The notes beneath the pieces are model-generated. The model ran no database searches. It worked only from the letters and a program-made list of their open reading frames with translations, and was not told the DNA's origin. Positions 27,244 to 35,824 of a DNA stretch of 64,000 bases are shown one piece after another. This stretch comes from Bacillus sp. FJAT-44742 (GTDB lineage: Bacteria > Bacillota > Bacilli > Bacillales > Marinococcaceae): NCBI RefSeq assembly GCF_002797315.1, contig NZ_KZ454936.1:619133-683132 (forward strand), in the 5' to 3' direction. Both the position numbers and the translations under genes were made by a program. The first letter of the stretch is position 1; the number at the start of each line of letters is the position of its first letter.

Positions 27244-27530
27244 TTGAAGCTTTCTACAGGACACTTAATTTTTCTGTAAGAAGATCTTCCATAAACAATG
27301 TACAATTCAGCTTCTTCGATTACACTACAAATACAGGGTGATTCAAGGCCATTCAACTTATCGTTTTCATTCTACGTACGTGATGCTCTCCTGCTCATAT
27401 AGTAGACCCGTTCCCACCCAGCGGGTATATGAATAGAGTTGAATGCGGCCATTGGGTTCATGAACACTCTCCGAACACTACTCTCTCCCCTTGATGCTGC
27501 TTGCCAACTGTATGGCAAGCAGTTTTTTTT
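27244..27530 (+). ncRNA. Candidate small RNA ending at an orphan terminator
   Basis: A promoter-like TTGAAG (27244) - 16 bases - TAATTT (27266) precedes about 220 bases without an open frame that end at a strong terminator. No known RNA family is recognised. The prediction rests mainly on the terminator, which has no gene upstream on its strand. Confidence 0.3.
27497..27530 (+). terminator. Rho-independent terminator with no gene upstream
   Basis: CTGCTTGCC-AACTGTAT-GGCAAGCAG followed by eight T residues, a textbook terminator. The nearest plus-strand gene upstream ends more than 2.5 kb away. Confidence 0.9.
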
Positions 27531-27643
27531 CGAATTCAGGTTTACTGTTTTCTTTGGTCAGGCTTTATTGTCTGAAAGACAGTAATGGAGCTAGCAGAAA
27601 ATGGCTGGGGTGATAATAAAATAATAGGCTCGTGATAATTGAT

Positions 27644-27672
27644 AAAAAAGACAGTGCCATCTTTGCACTGTC
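27644..27672 (-). terminator. Terminator after the HesB-like gene
   Basis: On the minus strand GACAGTGC-AAAGATG-GCACTGTC is followed by T residues (27644-27649). It begins 1 base after the stop codon. Confidence 0.88.
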
Positions 27673-27673
27673 A

Positions 27674-27970
27674 TCAGGATCGAGGAGGAAATTCAAATTC
27701 AATTTCGCCCGCCTTACGGCTGTATTTTACTTGAAGGTTATGATCTTTAAAAAACCACATATCTTTCTCTTCAACATAAAACAGGCAATGATTTTTCTCT
27801 AGAGATGCTGCAGGCTCAAAGGGAGCTTCTTTTCCCACCCCAAGAGAAAATCCTGTGTGTATATGAGCATGTCCTCCGTACCTGACAAAAAACCTGATCG
27901 AATCTCCTTGTTTAAGCTCCATTTCTTCTTCAAACCATTTGAGTGCCGGCTGACTGATTGTTATCTCCAT
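27674..27970 (-). CDS. HesB/YneR-like iron-sulfur biosynthesis family protein
   Basis: 98 residues: MEITISQPALKWFEEEMELKQGDSIRFFVRYGGHAHIHTGFSLGVGKE..., the short HesB-type beta fold of Bacillus YneR proteins. The conserved cysteine trio of true A-type scaffolds is not present: only one Cys is seen, in NHCLFYVEEKD. So an iron-sulfur role is uncertain. ATG 27970 lies 8 bases after AGGAG; an in-frame GTG at 27979 overlaps it. Confidence 0.85.
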   Translation of the reverse strand: MEITISQPALKWFEEEMELKQGDSIRFFVRYGGHAHIHTGFSLGVGKEAPFEPAASLEKNHCLFYVEEKDMWFFKDHNLQVKYSRKAGEIEFEFPPRS

Positions 27971-28178
27971 TTTGTTCACTCCTGAATGTTGTCATAAAGT
28001 CTATTCCATCATTATAGCGAAAATTGATCTTTAACATCAAAGAAAAGCAATGGTGGATTAGTTTTATATCAAAAACTTTTAAAAAATACACAATTTCATA
28101 CTATCTCATTTCCTTTTTTGGTAATATTAAGGGAGTTTAGGATTAGGTAATTGAATAATGTATTGATAAGGTGATCAT

Positions 28179-28328
28179 TTGTCTAGTTTATCGTTGTTGT
28201 ATTACACCATAAAGAAAGAATTTGAAGAGCGATTAGGAAGACCGCTGACAGAAGAGGAAAAAAAGATAATTCAAGAAATGAGCGAATCGCAACTGGCAGG
28301 GGAGGCGGAAGAGCCTGACAAAGAGTAG
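28179..28328 (+). CDS. Small protein upstream of sigK
   Basis: 49 residues, TTG start 28179, 3 bases after AAGGTGAT. It reads MSSLSLLYYTIKKEFEERLG-RPLTEEEKKIIQEMSESQLAG-EAEEPDKE, with a likely short helix pair and an acidic tail. Codon use is ordinary for the region. It ends about 95 bases before the sigK start and before its likely promoter. I do not recognise the family. Confidence 0.55.
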   Translation: MSSLSLLYYTIKKEFEERLGRPLTEEEKKIIQEMSESQLAGEAEEPDKE

Positions 28329-28384
28329 CTGTTGTATTTTCTGAACGAAAAGGACTGGGACAGACAAAGCCAAGCTTATGTTTG

Positions 28385-28392
28385 CATACATT
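28385..28392 (+). promoter_or_regulatory. SigE/SigK-type -10 element before sigK
   Basis: CATACATT matches the SigE -10 consensus and resembles that of SigK. It lies 33 bases before the TTG start. A clear -35 element was not found, so support is partial. Mother-cell control of sigK is expected from B. subtilis. Confidence 0.4.
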
Positions 28393-28424
28393 GTATTAAA
28401 TGCATGCAAGAGGAGGTGCGGCGT

Positions 28425-29138
28425 TTGTCCGGTGTACTTGCAGCTCTCGCTTATGCAATGAAAGAGATTCTTCTTTTTGTTTCTTATGTAAAAAATAATG
28501 CTTTCCCTCAGCCTCTTTCAAAAAAAGAAGAAAAAGAATACCTTCAAAGGATGCAGGAAGGCGACCAGCATGCTCGGAATATTCTAATTGAACATAACTT
28601 GCGCTTAGTTGCTCATATTGTAAAGAAATTTGAAAATACCAGGGAAGATACAGAAGATCTGATTTCCATAGGTACTATCGGCCTGATAAAAGGCATAGAA
28701 AGCTATTCCCCTGATAAAGGGACAAAATTAGCAACTTATGCAGCCAGGTGTGTAGAAAACGAAATCCTCATGCATTTGCGTGCATTAAAAAAGGTAAAAA
28801 AAGATGTATCTCTTCATGATCCGATTGGAAGCGACAAAGAAGGAAATGAGATTTCACTCATCGATGTATTACAGGAAGAGGGGCCCGACATCGCAGATGC
28901 TATCCAATTAAAAATGGAAAAAAAACAAGTTCTTGCATATTTGGATACCCTTGATAAAAGAGAAAGAGAAGTGGTTATAGGACGATTTGGTTTGGATATG
29001 CAAAAAGAAAGAACACAAAGAGAGATTGCCAAGGAGCTTGGCATTTCAAGAAGCTATGTTTCTCGTATTGAAAAACGGGCGCTGTTTAAACTGTTTCAGG
29101 AGTTTTACAGACACCAGAAAAATTCAGGTAAATCTTAA
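28425..29138 (+). CDS. sigK: RNA polymerase sporulation sigma factor SigK (pro-form, uninterrupted)
   Basis: 237 residues. The hydrophobic N-terminal pro-sequence ([22 protein letters not shown]) is followed by [21 protein letters not shown], then the conserved core [37 protein letters not shown] and the region 4 helix-turn-helix [24 protein letters not shown]. It directs late mother-cell gene expression after SpoIVFB cleavage. TTG 28425 follows AGGAGGTG by 7 bases; longer frames upstream have no support. In B. subtilis 168 the gene is split by the skin element; here it is continuous. Confidence 0.95.
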   Translation: MSGVLAALAYAMKEILLFVSYVKNNAFPQPLSKKEEKEYLQRMQEGDQHARNILIEHNLRLVAHIVKKFENTREDTEDLISIGTIGLIKGIESYSPDKGTKLATYAARCVENEILMHLRALKKVKKDVSLHDPIGSDKEGNEISLIDVLQEEGPDIADAIQLKMEKKQVLAYLDTLDKREREVVIGRFGLDMQKERTQREIAKELGISRSYVSRIEKRALFKLFQEFYRHQKNSGKS

Positions 29139-29152
29139 TCATTAGTTGTAAA

Positions 29153-29186
29153 GGAGGAAGAGTGCAAAGGCTCTCCTCTTTTTATT
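29153..29186 (+). terminator. Terminator after sigK
   Basis: GGAGGAAGAG and CTCTCCTC pair with one bulged A and are followed by TTTTT. Confidence 0.7.
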
Positions 29187-29212
29187 TTGTGGAAAGGCTG
29201 CAGGGGAATGAT

Positions 29213-29252
29213 GAAAAGACCCTTCAAAGGAAAATCCAGAGAGGGTCTTTTC
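29213..29252. terminator. Terminator-like hairpin between sigK and the HU gene
   Basis: GAAAAGACCCT pairs with AGGGTCTTTTC over an 18-base loop. Arms end in T-rich or A-rich sequence, so it may act for the HU gene on the minus strand. Confidence 0.6.
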
Positions 29253-29268
29253 AAATTCAATTATTATC

Positions 29269-29541
29269 TTAGTTTACGCTGTCTTTAAGCTGCTTTCCTG
29301 GGCGGAATGCAGGGTTTTTCGTAGCCGGGATTTCAATTTCTTCTCCAGTTTGCGGGTTGCGGCCTTTACGGGAAGCGCGCTCACGTACTTCAAAGCTTCC
29401 GAAGCCAACAAGCTGAACTTTGTCACCTTGTTTCAAAGTATCAGTAATGCTGTCGAATACTGCATCTACTGCTTTAGAAGCATCCTTTTTAGAAAGGTCT
29501 GCTTGTTCAGCTACCGCATTAATCAAATCTGTTTTGTTCAT
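29269..29541 (-). CDS. hup: DNA-binding protein HU
   Basis: 90 residues, a typical [92 protein letters not shown], with the DNA-grasping arm [14 protein letters not shown] bends and compacts the nucleoid. ATG 29541 follows AAAGGGAG; a frame of six more residues starts inside the leader. A sigma-A promoter lies about 50 bases upstream. Confidence 0.97.
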   Translation of the reverse strand: MNKTDLINAVAEQADLSKKDASKAVDAVFDSITDTLKQGDKVQLVGFGSFEVRERASRKGRNPQTGEEIEIPATKNPAFRPGKQLKDSVN

Positions 29542-29588
29542 GAAAAAACTCCCTTTCATTCCTAATTATATAGAGCTTGTACATTACA

Positions 29589-29618
29589 AATTTACTCTTA
29601 AAAACCCTGTCATGTCAA
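29589..29618 (-). promoter_or_regulatory. Sigma-A promoter of the HU gene
   Basis: On the minus strand TTGACA (29613-29618), 18 bases, TAAATT (29589-29594). Confidence 0.65.
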
Positions 29619-30002
29619 GTGTTTGCAGGGAAAACGAGAAAATTGATGGTATTTGGAATCTATTATAACCAAATATTGGAGGTTTTAGTAACAGAATGAT
29701 GTCGAATTTTTATTTTTATAAAAAAAAGCAGTAAAAGTAAGGGTTACGCCGAACCAGTCTGTGAAAGAAGAAAGCTCTAGCATCCAAAATGGCCTATTCC
29801 ATTCATTATTTTTACTTTCTGTAATGTAGTCTGTTTTCCCCTGATTTCGTTACGCTCTGAAACAGCAAGGGGGCATAGGGCAAAATATGAAACAAGAAAG
29901 GATGCTCGAAGGATACATACGTCTATGTTTTAACTGGGAAAAGTAAAAGAGAGGACTGCTAACCAAGGAGTGTAAATCAGTCTACTGATGAGTGGGGGAA
30001 AG
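29619..30002. other. Gene-free stretch between the HU gene and the mrp terminator
   Basis: About 380 bases. Only very short open frames without ribosome binding sites; no clear structure seen. Confidence 0.5.
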
Positions 30003-30037
30003 AAAAAAACTGGGAAAGGCTTGATAGCCAATCCCAG
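30003..30037 (-). terminator. Terminator of the mrp operon
   Basis: On the minus strand CTGGGA-TT-GGCT-ATCA-AGCC-TT-TCCCAG, a stem with a small internal loop, followed by seven T residues. It starts 8 bases after the mrpG stop. Confidence 0.92.
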
Positions 30038-30044
30038 CTGGTAT

Positions 30045-30422
30045 TCAGGAAGTCTGCTGTTTTCTTTTTTTCTTTACATCTTCAGGATAGCTGTCTTCAA
30101 GTTCGTCCATAGAGCTCTTTTCCCATAAGGAAACCCCGATACGGTGTGCAGAGCGGGAAATCATTTGGGCCGCTAACGGAGCAGTCAGGAAGACGAACAA
30201 AATAACTAATAGAAATTTGGCTACAAATAGGCCTTCAACAAGCAGAAAGTATAAAAAGGTGCCTGTCATAAGAGAGATAACCCCTAGTGTAGCGCTTTTC
30301 GTTGCCGCGTGGAGCCGTCCATAAACATCAGGCATCCGTATAATCCCTATGGCTGCAAGGAGGCTGAAAAAAGCTCCAATGAGGACGAATATACTAATCA
30401 GTACCTCTGTCAATGACGACAC
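30045..30422 (-). CDS. mrpG: Mrp Na+/H+ antiporter subunit G
   Basis: 125 residues with three membrane helices and a charged C-terminus (EDVKKKRKQQ). The family segment GIIRMPDVYGRLHAATKSATLGVISLM is clear. The last gene of the mrpABCDEFG operon; its start overlaps the end of mrpF by 29 bases. MrpG is a small subunit needed for assembly of the hetero-oligomeric antiporter. Confidence 0.95.
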   Translation of the reverse strand: MSSLTEVLISIFVLIGAFFSLLAAIGIIRMPDVYGRLHAATKSATLGVISLMTGTFLYFLLVEGLFVAKFLLVILFVFLTAPLAAQMISRSAHRIGVSLWEKSSMDELEDSYPEDVKKKRKQQTS

Positions 30423-30675
30423 CTCCTTCCAGGAACTTAGCCAGGGCTACTGACCCAATGAAGGCAAGGATCCCAATGACCAGCACAACCTCAGCATACG
30501 CAGAGGTACCCTGCATCATCATTAAGACCCCAATAAAGCCGATTAACATTAGACCAAATGTGTCTAATGCAACGACACGGTCTGACATTGTTGGGCCCAT
30601 CACCGCACGCAGAAAACATACCCCTAGGGAAATAGCCATAATCACAAGTGAAACGAGCAAGATGATATCTAACAT
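30394..30675 (-). CDS. mrpF: Mrp Na+/H+ antiporter subunit F
   Basis: 93 residues, three membrane helices, with RAVMGPTMSDRVVALDTFGLMLIGF typical of MrpF. In the operon it overlaps mrpE by 1 base and mrpG by 29 bases, indicating coupled translation. It is part of the Mrp complex that exports Na+ in exchange for H+. Confidence 0.95.
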   Translation of the reverse strand: MLDIILLVSLVIMAISLGVCFLRAVMGPTMSDRVVALDTFGLMLIGFIGVLMMMQGTSAYAEVVLVIGILAFIGSVALAKFLEGGVVIDRGTD

Positions 30676-31151
30676 TAGTGGGTTACCTCCTTAATCGCTC
30701 TTTCGAAGGTATCGTGAATTTGTTTGATCGCTTCTTCTCTGTCAGGTACATGAACACTATGAATGTAAAGGATCTTACTATCTTCTGAGAAGTCCATTGA
30801 TAATGTACCGGGTGTTAAAGAAATGAGAGAAGCGAGCAGTGTTACTTCCCATTCTGTCTCAAGTTCAGTGGGAACAGCAACAATACCTGGTTCGATATTC
30901 ATCTTCGGGCTAAGCACAATTTTGATCATATCAATGTTGGCTAAAATTAATTCTTTACTAAACAACAATACAAGCTTAAAGGCTGCATAAACCCGCCGGA
31001 TATAGAAGTCAAAGGGGACTACACCGCGCAGCATCAAGAGAATGAAAATCCCGACAATATAGCCAAGGAAAAAATCGATAAGAGTAAAGCTGTTTTGCAG
31101 CAGAACCCATATGATGGCAAGAATGACGTTTAATAAAACTTGAAATGCCAT
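30675..31151 (-). CDS. mrpE: Mrp Na+/H+ antiporter subunit E
   Basis: 158 residues. Two or three N-terminal membrane helices are followed by a cytoplasmic domain with TEWEVTLLASLISLTPGTLSMDFSEDSKILYIHSVHVPD, the MrpE signature. It lies 5 bases after mrpD. Confidence 0.95.
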   Translation of the reverse strand: MAFQVLLNVILAIIWVLLQNSFTLIDFFLGYIVGIFILLMLRGVVPFDFYIRRVYAAFKLVLLFSKELILANIDMIKIVLSPKMNIEPGIVAVPTELETEWEVTLLASLISLTPGTLSMDFSEDSKILYIHSVHVPDREEAIKQIHDTFERAIKEVTH

Positions 31152-31156
31152 ACCTT

Positions 31157-32641
31157 CTACTCCTCCCCTAGAACTGAATTAATATAAACCGATGGGTCCA
31201 ATAGTTCCTCAGCAATTTCTAGTGAATAGCTAAAGATAGGCTCAGCGGCAAATCCTAAAACGATAGTTAGAGCGACTAAAGGAGCGATAGGGAGCAAGAC
31301 ATCCGTGATTTTGATTTTAGCTTGTTCCTCTGAATGCTTTTGTTCTCCCCAGAACGCATAAATAAAGATTTTCATCATTGAAAATAGTGTAAGGAGCCCA
31401 ACAATTAAGGCAACAGCCACTATAATATAACGCTGTTCTTCAAAACCGGCGACCATCAAAGCAAATTTACTGAAAAACCCGCTTAAAGGGGGAATGCCGG
31501 CTAGTGAGATAGCTGAGATAAAAAACAGCCATGCAAGCCACGGGTGAGTTCCGAGGAGCCCTCCCATTTTCTTTAAATTAGTTGTCCCAGTTATTTTCTC
31601 GGCAGCACCTGCAAATAAGAACAGAGCAGCTTTAACGATAATATGGTGGGCAATATAATAGATTGCCCCTGCAATCGCTAATGGTGTGTAAATTCCTAAC
31701 CCCATAACCATGTATCCAACCTGACTGATAATGTGATAGGAAAGAATCCGTTTAAAGTCAAATTGGGATACAGCTCCAAGGACTCCAAAGAACATGGTCA
31801 ACCCTGCTAGTGCAAGAATAATGTTGTGTGTAAAGGTTGGATCATGAGTGAAAATTAAGGTGAACACTCTAATTATCGCATAAATACCAACCTTTGTAAG
31901 TAAACCGCCAAATAAGGCTGCAATAGCTGCAGGCGGCCCGTAGTAGGAGCGTGGGAGCCAGAAATAAAGGGGGAATAAAGCACCCTTCATAGCAAACACA
32001 ACCAAAAAGAGAATAGCAATGGTATTAATAATTCCTTGCTGTTCTACTTCACCGACTCTTTCAGCAAGGTGAGCAAAGTTCAGAGTTCCTGTTACCGCAT
32101 AGATATATGCCACTCCGACTACAAAGAAGATGGAAGCAAAGATATTAATAGCGACGTACTTAAAGGATTCCCTGAGCTGGTAGTTTGTTCCCCCTATAAC
32201 AATAAGAATGAAGGAAGAAATGAGCATAACCTCAAAGAATACAAACAAGTTAAACAGGTCACCCGTTAAAAAGGAGCCGTTTACCCCTGTTAAAAGGAAG
32301 AAGTAAAACGGGTAAAAATAGTATTTTTCTCGTTCAGTAGCTATGGTTCTAAAGGCAAAGAACAGACACGTAATACCGACGATACTTGATAAAATCAGCA
32401 TCATAGTAGCAAACATATCAGCTACAAGAACGATACCAAACGGAGGCTGCCAGTTACCCATCTCCATCGTCATAATGCCATCTTGATAAACGACAATCGC
32501 AAGAGTAATGGTAATGGCCAGAAGGGCAATGGCAGTTAATCCGCTGATGACTCGTTGAACCTTATGCTTTTTGACAAAGAATATGAGAATGGTCCCCATT
32601 AGAAAAGGGAGCAGAACTGGTAATAAGACTAAACTATTCAT
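31157..32641 (-). CDS. mrpD: Mrp Na+/H+ antiporter subunit D
   Basis: 494 residues with about 14 membrane helices, homologous to the antiporter-like subunits of complex I (NuoM/N). Conserved features: a Glu in helix 5 (FFEVMLISSFILIVIG), the Lys of MKGALFPLYFWLP, and the long stretch HIISQVGYMVMGLG. It is one of two proton/sodium-translocating subunits. It overlaps mrpC by 8 bases. Confidence 0.96.
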   Translation of the reverse strand: MNSLVLLPVLLPFLMGTILIFFVKKHKVQRVISGLTAIALLAITITLAIVVYQDGIMTMEMGNWQPPFGIVLVADMFATMMLILSSIVGITCLFFAFRTIATEREKYYFYPFYFFLLTGVNGSFLTGDLFNLFVFFEVMLISSFILIVIGGTNYQLRESFKYVAINIFASIFFVVGVAYIYAVTGTLNFAHLAERVGEVEQQGIINTIAILFLVVFAMKGALFPLYFWLPRSYYGPPAAIAALFGGLLTKVGIYAIIRVFTLIFTHDPTFTHNIILALAGLTMFFGVLGAVSQFDFKRILSYHIISQVGYMVMGLGIYTPLAIAGAIYYIAHHIIVKAALFLFAGAAEKITGTTNLKKMGGLLGTHPWLAWLFFISAISLAGIPPLSGFFSKFALMVAGFEEQRYIIVAVALIVGLLTLFSMMKIFIYAFWGEQKHSEEQAKIKITDVLLPIAPLVALTIVLGFAAEPIFSYSLEIAEELLDPSVYINSVLGEE

Positions 32642-32972
32642 CGGCAGTACCCCTCAATTTATCAAGATCATCCGTTTTGTGAGCTTTGTATGTCCTGTAT
32701 GCCAAAACCAGTAAGAAAGCTGTAACACCAAAGCTGATTACAATGGCAGTCAGAATTAAAGCTTGAGGAAGCGGGTCTGAATAGTAGGTAGCTTCTTCTC
32801 CTAATAATGGCGGAGCCCCTTCTTTTAAACCAGACATTGTAAGAAGCAGAAGGTGAGCTCCATGAGACATCAGGACAATACCGAGTACAACACGTAAGAT
32901 ACTCTTCGTTAATATCATGTAAGTGCCAACCATGAAGAGGACACCCACAGTGATGGACATTAAAATTTCCAT
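32634..32972 (-). CDS. mrpC: Mrp Na+/H+ antiporter subunit C
   Basis: 112 residues, three membrane helices, NuoK-like: VGTYMILTKSILRVVLGIVLMSHGAHLLLLTM and DPLPQALILTAIVISFGVTAFLLVLAYR. It overlaps mrpB by 1 base and mrpD by 8 bases. Confidence 0.96.
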   Translation of the reverse strand: MEILMSITVGVLFMVGTYMILTKSILRVVLGIVLMSHGAHLLLLTMSGLKEGAPPLLGEEATYYSDPLPQALILTAIVISFGVTAFLLVLAYRTYKAHKTDDLDKLRGTADE

Positions 32973-33394
32973 TAAGTATCCTCTCCAATCGTTAAAATAA
33001 TGACAAGTGCAATACCGACAACGACCATATAGATACCTAAATCAAATGGAAGAGCGGTAGTTAATTCTGTCTCCCCCAATATTGGAAGGTCAAAATAATC
33101 AAAGTACTGGGTGAGAAAAGGATCTCCTATAAACATACCGACAATACCTGTTACGATGGCAATCAGCATGCCGGCTGCAATAATATGAACATAGTTAAAC
33201 GGAATAGCTTTCCGGATACTTTTAATATCATAACTTACGTATAAAAGCAGGAGGGCAGAGGCAGTCATTAAGCCTCCAATAAAACCGCCTCCTGGATTAT
33301 TGTGTCCTGCAAAAAAGAGAAACACAGAGAAGGTAAGAATGATAAAGGCAGCAATTTTCGTAACAGTATGAAGCATTACGTTATTTGTCTTCAC
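32972..33394 (-). CDS. mrpB: Mrp Na+/H+ antiporter subunit B
   Basis: 140 residues, four membrane helices with the family words AGHNNPGGGFIGGLMTASALLLLYVSYD and LPFDLGIYMVVVGIALVII. It overlaps the end of mrpA by 4 bases. Confidence 0.95.
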   Translation of the reverse strand: MKTNNVMLHTVTKIAAFIILTFSVFLFFAGHNNPGGGFIGGLMTASALLLLYVSYDIKSIRKAIPFNYVHIIAAGMLIAIVTGIVGMFIGDPFLTQYFDYFDLPILGETELTTALPFDLGIYMVVVGIALVIILTIGEDT

Positions 33395-35808
33395 ACATCT
33401 TCCCTCCCCGTCATTTTAAGTTTAATCATTGTGATAACACCTAGGGCAGCAACGGCAAGAACGAGTACTTCCAGTAACGTATCGAGACCACGGAAGTCAA
33501 CAAGTATAACGTTAACCATATTCAGACCGCCTGCGAGCTCATAGGAGTTATCAATGAAGAATTGGGAGATCGCTTCAAAACCATTTTGATGGCGCATCGC
33601 ATGGGCACTGAAAGCAATGAGTGTGACGACAGTACCAACTGTTACGGCGATAATCGCATTAGTAACCTTGAAAGCCGGTTTGAACGATTCTTTTCTAAGT
33701 TCAGGCAGGTGATAAAAGACAAGAAGGAACAGAACAACCATAACAGTTTCCACAAGAAGCTGTGTGAGTGCTAAGTCCGGTGCCCGGAATATAACAAAGA
33801 ATAGAGCCAGTAAAAATCCGATAACGCCTACGACAATAATGGCTGTGATTCGTTTGTTTATAAATGGAATCACGACTGTTGTCGCTATAAAAATTCCTGT
33901 AAGGATCCACATATACCATGAAATCGGTGCTACGTTTTCCAGGTCAATAGCAAAAGCATCATATCTCATGAAGCTGTAAATAAACAAAAGCATCATAAAC
34001 GCTAGCATATAGGCAAAGTAGTCTCTCAGCAGCCCAGTCATTTGAACACGAGTCACACCTTGAGAACCGACAATTAACCAGTCCAAAGAATTATCATATA
34101 AACCGTTAAGAGGGTCTCTTTCTTTCATATAGACTTTCATGGCGGACCATTTGTTCATGTTCACGTAAAGAAGGGAGCCAAAAGCAACAACACCTAGCGT
34201 CATAAATAACTCTGTATTAAATCCGTGCCAATGATAAATATTTACATAAAACGTTTCTCCCTCAGCCAGAAGGTTTGGCAAAATGGAAGCCATCGCCGGT
34301 TCGATAACTGAGTACGCTAATAGATTCGGAAACAGACCGAAAATAATGACGAGGGACGCAAGGACCACCGGGCTGATGAGCATACCGGCAGGAGCTTCGT
34401 GTACATGCTTGTCATAGTTTTCAGGCTTAAAGTCACCTGTAAAGGTTTTAAAGAACATAATCAAACAGTACAAGAAAGTAAATACACTGGCGATCCAGGC
34501 AAAGACAGGGAACAAGAGTCCTAGGGTCTGCATATTGAAGCCTTCAAAAGACATCGCATTTAAAACTCCGGTAAAGAACATCTCTTTACTGAGGAATCCA
34601 TTAAATGGAGGCAGACCAGCCATAGCAGCCGTACCGATTAAGGAAACAGTGAAAGTAATCGGCATAATAGACATCAGGCCGCCCAGCTTTCTTATATCCC
34701 TTGTACCTGTTTCGTGGTCCACAATCCCCGCAGCCATAAACAAACTTCCTTTAAAGGTTGCATGGTTAATTAAATGAAAGATGGCAGCGAGTGTAGCAGC
34801 ACTGTAAAGCATAGTATCTTCTCCGAAACCAAAAGCAAGAGAAGCAGAACCAAGACCAAGAAGTGTCATAATCAATCCAAGCTGACTGACCGTGGAAAAG
34901 GCTAAGATTCCTTTTAAATCCTTTTGCCGGACCGCAGAAATAGATCCCCACACCAAGGTCACAATACCAAAGCTGGACAGTATCCAGAACCACTCAGCCG
35001 ATCCGCCAAACACAGGTGTTAAGCGGGCAACTAAATAAATACCTGCTTTAACCATCGTGGCTGAATGCAGATACGCACTGACCGGTGTTGGAGCTTCCAT
35101 AGCATCTGGAAGCCAGATGTGAAACGGGAACTGAGCTGATTTGGTGAACGCACCAAGAAGTACCAGCAGCATAGCCGGCAGAAATAGAGGACTTGCTGCC
35201 ACTACATCCACTTGTTCAATAATCCCGCGTATGCTGAAGGTTCCAGTCATAACATAAAGCAGGATAAAGCCCCCAAGCATTGCAAATCCGCCAAATACTG
35301 TAATCAGCATAGACTTTTGGGCACCGTATGTAGACTTCTCTCTATGGTACCAGTAGCTGATTAACAGAGCAGAAGCAAGACTTGTCAACTCCCAGAAAAC
35401 ATAAAGCACAATTAAATTGTCTGAGAGGACTACTCCAAACATTGCCCCCATAAACATAAGAAGGTACACATAAAAATTATTTAATCGTTCGGTTTTCTTT
35501 GATAAATAGAAAATGGAATAAAGAACAACCAAAGCACCAATACCCGAAATCAGGAGAGCAAATAGTAAGCTCAATCCATCAACATAAACCGTAAAATTGA
35601 TGCCAAGGGAAGGAACCCATGGAACAGTTTGTTCTACTACACTTCCCCCAGAGGTAACAGGAAGAAAGGTTAAAAAGTAGATAAATAACACAGCTGGAAG
35701 AATCATAACAAACCAGCCGGTATGAACAGCTCTTGCATATCTATATAAGAATGGAATGAGTATAGCTAGCAAGAATGGTGATAAGACAGCCCAGTGCAGC
35801 AGAGTCAT
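33391..35808 (-). CDS. mrpA: Mrp Na+/H+ antiporter subunit A
   Basis: 805 residues with about 20 membrane helices. The N-terminal two thirds are NuoL-like (FYVYLLMFMGAMFGVVLSDNLIVLYVFWELTSLASALLI, LPDAMEAPTPVSAYLHSATMVKAGIYL); the C-terminus carries the extra MrpA segment (FRAPDLALTQLLVETVMVVLFLLVFYHLPEL). It starts the operon for Na+ export and pH homeostasis. Start: an in-frame TTG at 35814 is 5 bases from GGAGG, while ATG 35808 gives MTLLHWAVLSPF, which aligns with B. subtilis MrpA; the ATG is preferred. Confidence 0.95.
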   Translation of the reverse strand: MTLLHWAVLSPFLLAILIPFLYRYARAVHTGWFVMILPAVLFIYFLTFLPVTSGGSVVEQTVPWVPSLGINFTVYVDGLSLLFALLISGIGALVVLYSIFYLSKKTERLNNFYVYLLMFMGAMFGVVLSDNLIVLYVFWELTSLASALLISYWYHREKSTYGAQKSMLITVFGGFAMLGGFILLYVMTGTFSIRGIIEQVDVVAASPLFLPAMLLVLLGAFTKSAQFPFHIWLPDAMEAPTPVSAYLHSATMVKAGIYLVARLTPVFGGSAEWFWILSSFGIVTLVWGSISAVRQKDLKGILAFSTVSQLGLIMTLLGLGSASLAFGFGEDTMLYSAATLAAIFHLINHATFKGSLFMAAGIVDHETGTRDIRKLGGLMSIMPITFTVSLIGTAAMAGLPPFNGFLSKEMFFTGVLNAMSFEGFNMQTLGLLFPVFAWIASVFTFLYCLIMFFKTFTGDFKPENYDKHVHEAPAGMLISPVVLASLVIIFGLFPNLLAYSVIEPAMASILPNLLAEGETFYVNIYHWHGFNTELFMTLGVVAFGSLLYVNMNKWSAMKVYMKERDPLNGLYDNSLDWLIVGSQGVTRVQMTGLLRDYFAYMLAFMMLLFIYSFMRYDAFAIDLENVAPISWYMWILTGIFIATTVVIPFINKRITAIIVVGVIGFLLALFFVIFRAPDLALTQLLVETVMVVLFLLVFYHLPELRKESFKPAFKVTNAIIAVTVGTVVTLIAFSAHAMRHQNGFEAISQFFIDNSYELAGGLNMVNVILVDFRGLDTLLEVLVLAVAALGVITMIKLKMTGREDV

Positions 35809-35824
35809 GAACAAAAAAACCTCC

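Larger units (their letters stand above)
26925..27643. other. Long gene-free stretch with an orphan terminator
   Basis: About 720 bases without a credible gene. Visible features are an 8-bp inverted repeat ACTCAAAC/GTTTGAGT (about 27107 and 27161), a hairpin AAAGCTAT...ATAGCTTT (about 27188-27210), a promoter-like TTGAAG-16-TAATTT at 27244-27271 and a strong plus-strand terminator at 27497-27530. Confidence 0.5.

Noticed and set aside
28332-28424. Longer N-terminus for sigK from 28332
   Set aside because: It would add 31 residues rich in Cys before the known pro-sequence and lacks a ribosome binding site, while AGGAGGTG fits TTG 28425.
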